A stretch of DNA of 6,741 nt, from the NCBI GenBank assembly GCA_022564455.1, contig JADFLK010000126.1:1-6741 (forward strand), read 5' to 3'. Positions 1 through 6,077 of the stretch are shown piece after piece. How positions within the stretch are numbered: position 1 is the stretch's first letter; each line of letters begins with the position of its first letter. Made by a program: the position numbers and the translations under genes. A model generated the notes under the pieces. It ran no database searches. It had not been told where the DNA came from and saw only the letters and a list, made by a program, of their open reading frames with translations. Source of the DNA: Bacteroidota bacterium. GTDB taxonomy: Bacteria; Bacteroidota; Rhodothermia; Rhodothermales; Rubricoccaceae.

Positions 1-225
1 ACCCGCTTTCCCAAAATCTGCCCGCACGACGTACACCCCGGCCGGAAGACGCTCCGTGCCAAGCGAAAACGAGTGGGCGCCTGCGGCAAGCGGCCCCTCA
101 TGTAGCACGGCGACCACCCGCCCGAGCACATCCAGAACGTCTATGCTTGCGTGGCCTACGGCGGGAAGGGTAACCCGCACCGTAGCCCGCTCTCTCGCCG
201 GGTTGGGGAAAACCGACACGGACCA
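1..225 (-). other. Type A T9SS C-terminal sorting domain of the HAF-repeat protein (partial)
   Basis: The segment begins WSVSVFPNPARERATV and continues through the characteristic elements of the Por secretion-tail family (TIGR04183): VTLPAVGHASIDVLDVLGRVV, a GAHSFSLGTERLPAGVYVV turn and VRADFGKAG at the window edge. The FPNP start, the D-V-L-G-R-V-V strand and the L-P-A-G-V-Y-V-V strand are the usual landmarks. In known systems this domain targets the protein to SprA/PorV and is removed by PorU, which is encoded about 1.7 kb away in this window. Confidence 0.85.
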
Positions 226-777
226 TTCGGACGGTTGGGGTGCCTCCGGCGCATAGGCTACCGGCCACGGCGGCAGCACGGCTCGCCAGCCTTCGTGGTC
301 TCCGTCCGGATTAAATCCTTGCCCGACGATTACCGTGCCGTCGTAATTGACGCTGTTGTACGCCACCGTGCCCAGAGCCCACCCGGTCAGGTCGAGCCCG
401 TAGACATCCTCCAGCAGATCCTTGAGGAGCCACGTTCCGGTCTCCTCCGTCCAGATAAAGTCGCCAAAGGAAGTAGTACCGAACACGACGCGCCCGTCTC
501 CCGAAACGGCTTGCGCCTGGATGAGCGCGTTCGGATCGATGGGAGGCGGAATGGTGGTCGTCCCCTCACCTTCCCGCCAGATGAATGCACCTTCTGCGCC
601 GTTTGCAACGGGGGAGCTCGGCGAGTACTGTCCAACAACGACTGTTCCATCCGAGGACACGTCACGGGCTATGTAGACGCTACTCTCAGGTGGGCGTGGA
701 AGCTCCTCAACGACACCATCAACCCACCGTACCGCCGCTGCTTCCCGCGATGATGCGGCCGTTTGATGAGACGCCAT
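1..777 (-). pseudogene. HAF-repeat secreted protein, C-terminal part with T9SS sorting domain (partial, frame-shifted)
   Basis: An open frame on the minus strand runs from above 777 (ATG at 777) off the left edge without a stop. The first residues from 777 do not resemble the family. Homology to the HAF protein begins at VRWVDG near 735, which completes the repeat left unfinished by the upstream ORF. Further repeats follow: VSSDGTVVVG...FIWREG (about 660-565), VSGDGRVVFG...FIWTEE (about 504-446) and YDGTVIVGQG...GWRA (about 345-280). A proline-rich linker (PPWPVAYAPEAPQPSEW) then leads to a type A sorting domain starting VSVFPNPARERATV. The frame relation to the upstream ORF corresponds to an extra base, or to a loss of 3n+2 bases, around 730-743. 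About 10 residues of the sorting domain should lie outside the window. The part is either the dead end of a pseudogene or the rest of an intact gene split by a sequence error; translation on its own from 777 would lack a signal peptide. Confidence 0.7.
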
Positions 778-1162
778 AGGCCGAGCCTTTATCACGGCCT
801 GGCAGGTGCGGTAATGCCACCATAAGGCTGTCTTGCCAACAAAACGGCTGCATGCCAATCGCATCGTCACTCCAACCGACAACGACGGAACCATCGCTGG
901 AAACATCCCATGCGTAGCTCTCAAAATCGCCGCCGGGAAGGTCACCCAGGCCGATCGTATCACCATCTTCCCACCGGTAGGCTTCGTCTCCGTTCCCCTG
1001 GTTTCCATATCCCACGATTACAGCGCCATCTGCTGAAATACTGAAACTAATGTGGCTGAAACCATCGAGGATCTCCATCTGGCCATTCTCCCATCGCATA
1101 GCCCCGGCTGGGCCCGTACCTTGTCCGACGATCACGCGTCCATCCGCACTCACCCCCCAGGC
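270..1162 (-). repeat. Seven HAF-type protein repeats (possible seven-bladed propeller)
   Basis: Reading across the frame break, the protein shows seven units with the pattern A-x-x-V-S-x-D-G-x-V-V-V-G, then 6-20 residues, then an aromatic-W-x-(E/D)-G turn. The W-containing end is MRWENG, YRWEDG, CWQDS, VRWVDG, FIWREG, FIWTEE and GWRA in order. The repeats are diverged at DNA level, so this is an old protein-level repeat and not a recent tandem duplication. Unit 4 is the shortest between the VxxG and W elements (about 6-7 residues against 9 or more elsewhere), and it is the unit that contains the frameshift. Confidence 0.65.
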
Positions 1163-1321
1163 TGAGCTGGATGTCCCAGTGTCAGGGGGGAAACCGATAC
1201 CCGCGAAGCTCGCCTCCTGAGCCATTGCGTTGGGAGCAACCATGATGAGGACGAGCCCGATCTGGGCCGCCCGCATAAAGTGGCTTGCCATTCTAATTCC
1301 ACCACTGGTTCGGATGTTCAT
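719..1321 (-). CDS. HAF-repeat secreted protein, N-terminal part (frameshifted gene)
   Basis: This 200-residue ORF is the front part of a secreted repeat protein. A signal peptide is visible: a hydrophobic stretch IGLVLIMVAP at residues 21-30 followed by NAMA|QE, so signal peptidase I probably cuts after residue 34. The body has repeats of the HAF family (compare TIGR02913): VSADGRVIVG...MRWENG (about 54-80), ISADGAVIVG...YRWEDG (93-120), VSSDGSVVVG...CWQDS (140-165) and the first half of a fourth, VSSNGRIIAG (184-193). The ORF then ends abruptly at GSSGGTVG-stop in mid-repeat, while the same repeat pattern continues in another frame downstream. It is therefore the 5' half of a broken gene. 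The ATG at 1321 overlaps the upstream stop by ATGA; ATGs at 1291 and 1276 also keep the signal peptide, and 1291 has a weak GGTGGA six bases before it. The family's biochemical role is unknown; a surface or extracellular beta-propeller is inferred. Confidence 0.72.
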   Translation of the reverse strand: MNIRTSGGIRMASHFMRAAQIGLVLIMVAPNAMAQEASFAGIGFPPDTGTSSSAWGVSADGRVIVGQGTGPAGAMRWENGQMEILDGFSHISFSISADGAVIVGYGNQGNGDEAYRWEDGDTIGLGDLPGGDFESYAWDVSSDGSVVVGWSDDAIGMQPFCWQDSLMVALPHLPGRDKGSAYGVSSNGRIIAGSSGGTVG

Positions 1322-1572
1322 TGCCCGAGGAAGGTCATTCTCCCTGTTTCAACCTCATCACCGACACGAAGTTGGTAGAAATACACGCCGCTGGCGAGAG
1401 GGCTACTGTGCGCATCCGCAGCAACCCAATTCATGCAAGGTGTTCCTTCGTCGTGCGACTCGTCCATGAACGTCACGATGTGGCGACCGAGTAAATAATA
1501 GACGGTAAGTGTTACGCCTGCGGGCACAATTAAGTGATACGGTACTGATTTTCGGAATGAGATCCAACCCAT
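1318..1572 (-). CDS. Orphan T9SS sorting-domain ORF (84 residues, no passenger)
   Basis: Nearly the whole ORF matches the second two-thirds of a type A T9SS sorting domain. It has VTLTVYYLLGRHIVTFMDE (about residues 21-39), a central MNWVAAD, then LASGVYFYQLRVGDEVETGR ending MTFLGQ. The usual NPFNP-type beginning is missing; the ORF starts MGWISFRKSVP, close to the family's T-x-I-S-F-x-L-P strand. There is no signal peptide, and a TAA stop sits immediately upstream of the ATG in frame, so no passenger is attached. Either it is the 3' remnant of a deleted cargo gene or a small independent protein. In favour of translation, a perfect AGGAGG lies 11 bases before the ATG, and the TGA stop overlaps the next ATG (ATGA at 1318-1321), suggesting coupling to the HAF-repeat gene. 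Function unknown. Confidence 0.6.
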   Translation of the reverse strand: MGWISFRKSVPYHLIVPAGVTLTVYYLLGRHIVTFMDESHDEGTPCMNWVAADAHSSPLASGVYFYQLRVGDEVETGRMTFLGQ

Positions 1573-1583
1573 TTAACTAGTAC

Positions 1584-1589
1584 CCTCCT
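1584..1589 (-). promoter_or_regulatory. Strong Shine-Dalgarno AGGAGG before the orphan sorting-domain ORF
   Basis: The minus strand reads AGGAGG here, with 11 bases between it and the ATG at 1572. It stands out because the porU and porV starts in this window have no recognisable Shine-Dalgarno, as is usual in Bacteroidota. It supports the ATG at 1572 as a real start, although the spacing is slightly long and a chance match cannot be excluded. Confidence 0.4.
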
Positions 1590-1596
1590 AAATGGC

Positions 1597-1628
1597 CTTG
1601 TCCCGCCTTCGGGACGGGTCTATATTTC
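1597..1628 (+). promoter_or_regulatory. Candidate Bacteroidota-type promoter for porU
   Basis: CTTG at 1597-1600 and TATATTTC at 1621-1628 are separated by 20 bases. This resembles the Bacteroidota housekeeping promoter TTTG-N19-21-TAnnTTTG, with one mismatch in each box. It lies about 140 bases before the preferred porU ATG and about 65 bases before the upstream GTG. The spacer contains a perfect hairpin sequence, so the element could also be an operator. The call rests on motif match and position only. Confidence 0.35.
1600..1615. repeat. Perfect 6-bp inverted repeat GTCCCG-CCTT-CGGGAC
   Basis: GTCCCG at 1600-1605 pairs exactly with CGGGAC at 1610-1615 around the four-base loop CCTT. It sits between two divergent genes, in the spacer of the porU promoter candidate. 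No run of T follows on either strand, so it does not look like an intrinsic terminator. It may be an operator, an interspersed palindrome of the genome or a chance GC-rich hairpin. Confidence 0.4.
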
Positions 1629-1765
1629 GCATTCGCCTAGTAGATCCAGCAATCAATTCGGCCAAGAGCCGGTATCGCGTATAGGGTTCGGTGCTACTTC
1701 CGTGCGGCCTCACGCCGCAAACGACGTACGAAAGCCGTTTGACGGCTGCAACCCACTGCTTCGCG

Positions 1766-1864
1766 ATGTGTTCATCACGGCGCCGATCATGCGCTAATTA
1801 CGCTACCCAGGGCCTTGCCCTGTTGATCGTTGGTATGGCGGTATGGGTGCCGCAGTCGCAGTCG
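1766..1864 (+). other. PorU signal peptide region
   Basis: A basic n-region (R5-R7), a 13-residue hydrophobic core (16-28) and a polar SQSQ c-region are seen. Cleavage is most plausible around S33|Q34 (SQS|QQ), so the 1864 end is approximate. The c-region is coded by the hexamer CAGTCG twice followed by CAGCAG (1853-1870), a short sequence repeat that could vary in copy number without shifting the frame. Confidence 0.6.
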
Positions 1865-4800
1865 CAGCAGATTGCGAGAGGTGTGCAATCAAGCCTGGCA
1901 TCTCCCACGAGCAGCGTTCAGCGCGTCGCTCACCCCGCACAACGCGGCGGAGCGCCAAGTCTTCGACTCATCGAGTCTACGCCCCGTGGGGTCGTGTATG
2001 AGGTCCGCGCCTCGTGGAACGGGAGCCTCGCCGACCTGGTTCGCCGCCACGCAGCCAATCCGCAAGCCTTGATGCTCGCGGCCGTACAGGGGTATGCCAC
2101 GCTGTCCGAAACCATTACGCTCCCGTCACTCGTGTCGCCGGTGGTGGAAGTGATCTCGGCCGACTACGACGAAGTCAGGCTGCCTTCCGTGAGTCCCCTG
2201 GAGCGATCACCTGAAGAATTACGTGAAGCCCAGGGGTACTATGATATCCCCGCGGCCGAAGTGGTGGCGTTGGGTATGGAGCGCCGCGTGCCGACGGGCG
2301 CACTTTCGGCGCGATTATTCCAGATTGATAGAGAGCGGGGCGTCGTTCGCCGGTACCGCCGCATGCTCATCTCGGTTCGCTACGGCTCGGGTTCGTACCT
2401 GCGTGGCGCCGGTTTCCAGAATCCGCACCTCGGCATAAGCCGCAGTGCTCTTGCCGATGGAACGTGGTACAAGATCCCGATTACACGAGAGGGCATGTAC
2501 CGGATCGATCGGGCGTACCTCCAAAGCCTGGGCGTGAATGTCAACGGTCTGAATCCTGCGAGTTTGCAGGTGTTTGGGAACGGAGGGGCCTCGGTTCCGG
2601 CTGTAAACATGGATGACCGTCATCCGGATCTTGTAGAGAACGCGGTGCTCGTTACGGGGAGTGGAGATGGTTCGTTCGATGAAGGAGACGCGTTGTTCTT
2701 CTACGCGGAAGCCCCGAACGGCTGGACCTGGATACCAGACTCCGACCCCGATGACGGGGAGGATGACAGTCACTGGGCGCATTACATCAACTACTTCTCA
2801 GCTACGAATTATGTATTCCTGAGAGTTGACGGAGCCAATGGAGCACGCGTAGGCAGTACCGGATTCCCCGCGTGGCCGGACGCCGCGCGGCAAACGCAGT
2901 TCGCCGGCCGCATATTTGTGGAAGAGGACTTCACCAACCTGTTTCGCAACGGCGGTGGTTCCGGTCTCGAATGGATGGGCGCGGAGACCTCCGTCGGGCT
3001 CTCAACCATTACGGTGCTCGATACCATTCCGCCGGGTCTCGCGGGCGGAACGGTTACCTATCGGATCCGCGCCGCTGCCCGCGCTAATCCTGCGGTTACG
3101 CTTTCGTTTACGAGCGGCGGGCAGGAACTCGGTTCGGTGAGGCCTGGCAGCATTGTTTTCGGCAGTGCCACATCGCCCCTTGGTAGAACGGCCGAAACGA
3201 CCATGGAGCAAGCGGTGAACGGCGGCGGGGCGGTTCGGTTGAACATGACCATGCAGGGAACGCAGAACAATCCGATAGCGTGGATCGACTGGGCAGAGGC
3301 CGTGTATCCGCGTGTGCTCAATGCGCACGAAGGCGTTTTGCGTTTCCATACGCCCGGTGGCGAGTCCGGGCGTTTCGAGTTTTCGTTGGGCGGATTTTCC
3401 AGCCAGCCGCAGGTGTGGGACATCACCAACCCTGCGGACATCAAACCGGTCGGCGTCCGCGCCGAAGACGGACAGTATCTCGCACAAGTAGACGTTGCCG
3501 TTGGCGACACACCTTACGAACTGGTTGCTTTCGTAACCGGAAGCAGCCGAATTGCTACGCCGGCTGCAGGCGAGGTCGTTGCCATTCAGAATCTGCATGC
3601 AATTGCAGGATATCCTGACTACATCATTGTTACGCACAGCGACTTCCGTTCGGCGGCAGAAGATCTTGCGGCGCACCGGCGCACAAACGATGGGTTGGCG
3701 ACGGTAGTGGTGGATATCAACGAGATTTACAACGAGTTCTCCGGCGGCAAGGTGGACATGCGCGCTGTGCGGGACTATCTGAAGTTCCTTTACGACCGGG
3801 CCCCTACGACCAACGAACTGCCTCGGTATGTCCTTCTGTTCGGAGACGGCCACTACGATTACCGGGGGCGAACAGAAGCTGGCAACTTCAACAACTTTAT
3901 TCCTACCTACGAGACGTTCGAGAGCCTCGTCCTTCTCGAATCGTATACATCGGACGAATATCATGGATTTCTAGACGATGAAGAAGGTATGTGGGTGTGG
4001 GAAGGGCACACGGCTACAGGCACGTACACCGACCCTGATTGCCAGTCGCCCGGTTGCCCCTTCTTATCCGAGCGTGTTGACGTAGGTATCGGGCGCATTC
4101 CTTCGCGTACGGCCGAGGAAGCCGCCGCGGTTGTGGCCAAGATCATCCATTACGATGATCCGTCCACATTTGGCGCCTGGCGGACGCGGTACACGGTTGT
4201 CGCAGACGACGAATTCCCTGGCTCAGGCGATGTTGATCTGCACCTTCAGAATGCGGACGTGGTGGCGGACAGGGTGGACACCTCGGCTGTCGACCTCAAC
4301 ATCCAGAAGATTTACACGACATCCTACCCACACGTTGTTACGTCTGTAGGCCGACGTATCCCGGAGGCGCGTGCCGAGATTCGGCGCGTGCTCGAAGAAG
4401 GAACGCTCGTGTGGAACTACTCCGGCCACGGCGGGCACACTGCACTGGCGGACGAGAAGTTGCTGACGATCGAGGACATCGAGACGTTCGACAACTTCGA
4501 CAACCTGCCCATCTTTGTGACGGCCACGTGCTCTTTCGGCCGCTTTGATATGGTGGACAAGCAGAGCGGCGGCGAGTTGTTGTTGCTGGCCTCAGACGGT
4601 GGAGCGATTGCCGTCTTTACGACGGTGCGGATTGTTTTTGCGTCATCCAGCCACTTTTTGTACAACCTGGGTCTCAACCTTCAGTTGGTTAACGAGCTTC
4701 TGGAGAAAGACGATGACGGGCTCCCCAGGCGGCTCGGAGATATAATGCGCCTGACGAAAGGCAGTGATATTGGGGCGCAGGGCAACAACCGCAAGTTTAG

Positions 4801-5980
4801 CATGTTGGGCGACCCGGCCATGCGGATTGGCCTGCCTCAGCGGCCCGTTGCAATTACTTCCGTAAACGGCCAGCCACTCCCCGGCAGTGCAACAGCAGGC
4901 ATCCCTTCCGCGTCCTCCATTCGGATTGCCGGATTGCCCGAATTGCGCGCCAACGAGTTGGCCGAGATCACGGGCCAGGTACTCGGGTTCGACGGCCTGC
5001 CCGATCTTGCCTTCGAAGGCGAAGTAGATCTGGAAGTGTTTGACGCCCTACGCTCGATTCCGATCGACCCGTCAATCGCCGTCTATACCGACGGCGACTA
5101 CGACGTCAGGACCGATCGTATTTACAGAGGCCGTGCACGGGTTCGGAACGGCGCCTTTACCGTGCAGTTTATCGTACCGCGAGACGTTTCGTACACAGGC
5201 GAGACGGGCCGCATCTCAGCGTTCGTGCGCTCGGCGACGGGTGTGGATGGCATGGGCACTACGGAAGAGTTTCGTATCAGCGAAACGGCCGGCCCGCCGC
5301 TCAACGACTCCGAAGGCCCGCAAATGAGCCTGTTTATCAACGATTCCACATTCGTTGATGGCGGCCTGATTGGTGACGATGCTACGCTGGTGGTGCATCT
5401 GTTCGACGAACACGGTATCAACACGGTGGGCACGGGCGTGGGCCACGAACTCCTGCTGACGTTGGATAACGACCCGACCCAAACAGTTGAGATTGGCCGA
5501 TTCTACCTCGGCGACCTCGATTCGTATCAGAGCGGCGTCATCCGCTTCCCGTTGCCCGAGCAAGCAGCCGGGGCGCACACGCTCTCGGTAACGGTATGGG
5601 ACGTGGCCAACAATTCATCTACCGGCCAGTTGACGTACGTGCGAGAGGGCTCGGATGAACTCACGCTGCGGCACGTCTATAATTACCCGAACCCAACAAC
5701 GGGCGCCACTCGGTTCGTGTTTGAGCACAACCAGGCGCCCGGTACGCTGGCTCGTATTCAGATCCGCATTTATTCACTTTCCGGCCGCCCTGTCCGCACC
5801 ATTGAGTTGGAGGAAGTCCTTACGGGCGGCCTCGTCCAGATTCCCTTCGACGGCCTCGACGAAGACCTCGATGCGCTCGGCTCCGGCATATACCTGTACC
5901 GCCTGCGGGTTGCCGTAGACCGGCTAGACGGCGAAACAGACGTGGCCGAACACATCGAGCGCCTGGCCGTGATTCGGTAG
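1766..5980 (+). CDS. porU: Type IX secretion system sortase PorU
   Basis: PorU is the cell-surface cysteine protease of the T9SS attachment complex. It removes the C-terminal sorting domain of cargo and, in Porphyromonas, joins the mature protein to A-LPS. From ATG 1766 the protein has 1404 residues, longer than P. gingivalis PorU (1158). The start fits a signal peptide: RRR at 5-7, GLALLIVGMAVWV at 16-28, QSQSQQ at 30-35. The frame is open from GTG 1691, adding 25 non-signal-like residues. The N-terminal family signature GTWYKIPITREGMYRID begins near 232. The C25 (gingipain) domain spans about 618-1020. Its catalytic pair is visible: His888 in NYSGHGG and Cys922 in TATCSFGRFD, and it closes with MLGDPAMR near 1013-1020. 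Late beta-rich modules include GVGHELLLTLDN and DLDSYQSG. The last 100 residues (1305-1404, YNYPNPTTG...GSGIYLYRL) are its own type A-like C-terminal domain, which PorU keeps in known systems. porV follows on the same strand, an arrangement conserved in Bacteroidota. Confidence 0.96.
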   Translation: MCSSRRRSCANYATQGLALLIVGMAVWVPQSQSQQIARGVQSSLASPTSSVQRVAHPAQRGGAPSLRLIESTPRGVVYEVRASWNGSLADLVRRHAANPQALMLAAVQGYATLSETITLPSLVSPVVEVISADYDEVRLPSVSPLERSPEELREAQGYYDIPAAEVVALGMERRVPTGALSARLFQIDRERGVVRRYRRMLISVRYGSGSYLRGAGFQNPHLGISRSALADGTWYKIPITREGMYRIDRAYLQSLGVNVNGLNPASLQVFGNGGASVPAVNMDDRHPDLVENAVLVTGSGDGSFDEGDALFFYAEAPNGWTWIPDSDPDDGEDDSHWAHYINYFSATNYVFLRVDGANGARVGSTGFPAWPDAARQTQFAGRIFVEEDFTNLFRNGGGSGLEWMGAETSVGLSTITVLDTIPPGLAGGTVTYRIRAAARANPAVTLSFTSGGQELGSVRPGSIVFGSATSPLGRTAETTMEQAVNGGGAVRLNMTMQGTQNNPIAWIDWAEAVYPRVLNAHEGVLRFHTPGGESGRFEFSLGGFSSQPQVWDITNPADIKPVGVRAEDGQYLAQVDVAVGDTPYELVAFVTGSSRIATPAAGEVVAIQNLHAIAGYPDYIIVTHSDFRSAAEDLAAHRRTNDGLATVVVDINEIYNEFSGGKVDMRAVRDYLKFLYDRAPTTNELPRYVLLFGDGHYDYRGRTEAGNFNNFIPTYETFESLVLLESYTSDEYHGFLDDEEGMWVWEGHTATGTYTDPDCQSPGCPFLSERVDVGIGRIPSRTAEEAAAVVAKIIHYDDPSTFGAWRTRYTVVADDEFPGSGDVDLHLQNADVVADRVDTSAVDLNIQKIYTTSYPHVVTSVGRRIPEARAEIRRVLEEGTLVWNYSGHGGHTALADEKLLTIEDIETFDNFDNLPIFVTATCSFGRFDMVDKQSGGELLLLASDGGAIAVFTTVRIVFASSSHFLYNLGLNLQLVNELLEKDDDGLPRRLGDIMRLTKGSDIGAQGNNRKFSMLGDPAMRIGLPQRPVAITSVNGQPLPGSATAGIPSASSIRIAGLPELRANELAEITGQVLGFDGLPDLAFEGEVDLEVFDALRSIPIDPSIAVYTDGDYDVRTDRIYRGRARVRNGAFTVQFIVPRDVSYTGETGRISAFVRSATGVDGMGTTEEFRISETAGPPLNDSEGPQMSLFINDSTFVDGGLIGDDATLVVHLFDEHGINTVGTGVGHELLLTLDNDPTQTVEIGRFYLGDLDSYQSGVIRFPLPEQAAGAHTLSVTVWDVANNSSTGQLTYVREGSDELTLRHVYNYPNPTTGATRFVFEHNQAPGTLARIQIRIYSLSGRPVRTIELEEVLTGGLVQIPFDGLDEDLDALGSGIYLYRLRVAVDRLDGETDVAEHIERLAVIR
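3617..4825 (+). other. Peptidase C25 (gingipain-like) catalytic domain of PorU
   Basis: The domain begins at DYIIVTHSDF, the usual first strand of the caspase-like fold, followed by YVLLFGDGHYDYRGR and RVDVGIGRIPSRTAEEA, and ends just after MLGDPAMR. Catalytic His is coded at 4427-4429 and catalytic Cys at 4529-4531. These correspond by motif to the active-site residues of P. gingivalis PorU, where the cysteine is C690. A CQSPGC pair (Cys759, Cys764) lies in a loop before the RVDVGIGR strand. Confidence 0.92.
5678..5977 (+). other. Retained C-terminal domain of PorU (type A sorting-like)
   Basis: The final 100 residues start YNYPNPTTGATRFVFEHN, then run through IQIRIYSLSGRPVRTIE and LGSGIYLYRLRV to the terminal LAVIR. 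The NYPNP start and the G-x-Y-x-Y-R-L strand match T9SS sorting domains, and the FEHN element is typical of the PorU subgroup. In characterised systems PorU is itself exported by T9SS but its domain is not cleaved. Confidence 0.85.
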
Positions 5981-6077
5981 CGTTTTCGCGTTATTCTGGT
6001 GCTATCTCCACAACATCATCCGTACTTTCCGCGCTGCTTACGCGCGCACTCAAACTCAAGATCAACCCTTAACACTT
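5981..6077 (+). other. porU-porV intergenic spacer
   Basis: The gap is 97 bases. A 5-bp hairpin, CGCGC at 6030-6034 with GCGCG at 6042-6046, is present but has no T-run, so it is not called a terminator. The bases before the porV ATG are A/C-rich with no Shine-Dalgarno. Read-through from porU to porV is likely, although a separate porV promoter cannot be excluded. Confidence 0.45.

Larger units (their letters stand above)
1573..1765. other. Divergent intergenic region between the minus-strand T9SS cargo genes and porU
   Basis: This stretch separates the leftward orphan sorting-domain ORF from the rightward porU. It holds the AGGAGG element (1584-1589), the hairpin (1600-1615) and the porU promoter candidate (1597-1628). 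In-frame codons from a GTG at 1691 extend the porU frame upstream, but the added residues do not look like secretory-protein sequence, so I treat 1691-1765 as leader. No convincing promoter for the leftward genes was found. Confidence 0.5.

Noticed and set aside
719..745. Programmed frameshifting in the HAF-repeat gene
   Set aside because: No slippery heptamer, pseudoknot or internal Shine-Dalgarno stimulator is apparent, and repeat 4 is unusually short, which points to a lesion.
151..753. A 200-codon open frame on the plus strand at the left
   Set aside because: It is opposite the HAF-repeat and sorting-domain coding sequence, whose family patterns are clear; the plus-strand translation is arginine- and proline-rich with no pattern.
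1600..1615. GTCCCG/CGGGAC hairpin as an intrinsic terminator
   Set aside because: It lies between divergent starts, where no transcript needs to end, and lacks a T-tract.
1592..1800. Open minus-strand frame covering the divergent intergenic region and the porU start
   Set aside because: About 68 codons with no suitable start near its beginning and no protein-like pattern; it overlaps the porU signal-peptide coding region, so chance is the best explanation.
2315..2782. A 155-codon minus-strand frame in the 5' part of porU
   Set aside because: It is antisense to the conserved GTWYKIPITREGMYRID region and has no motif of its own.
3002..3964. A 320-codon open frame on the minus strand inside porU
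   Set aside because: It is exactly antisense to the well-conserved protease part of porU, shows no recognisable domain or signal, and long antisense frames are common opposite GC-rich genes.
6021..6030. TACTTTCC as the -7 box of a separate porV promoter
   Set aside because: Only a partial match to TAnnTTTG, with no TTTG-like box at 19-21 bases upstream.
6030..6046. Hairpin CGCGC-TGCTTAC-GCGCG between porU and porV as a terminator
   Set aside because: The stem is only five pairs and no T-run follows on either strand; the two genes are more likely read together.
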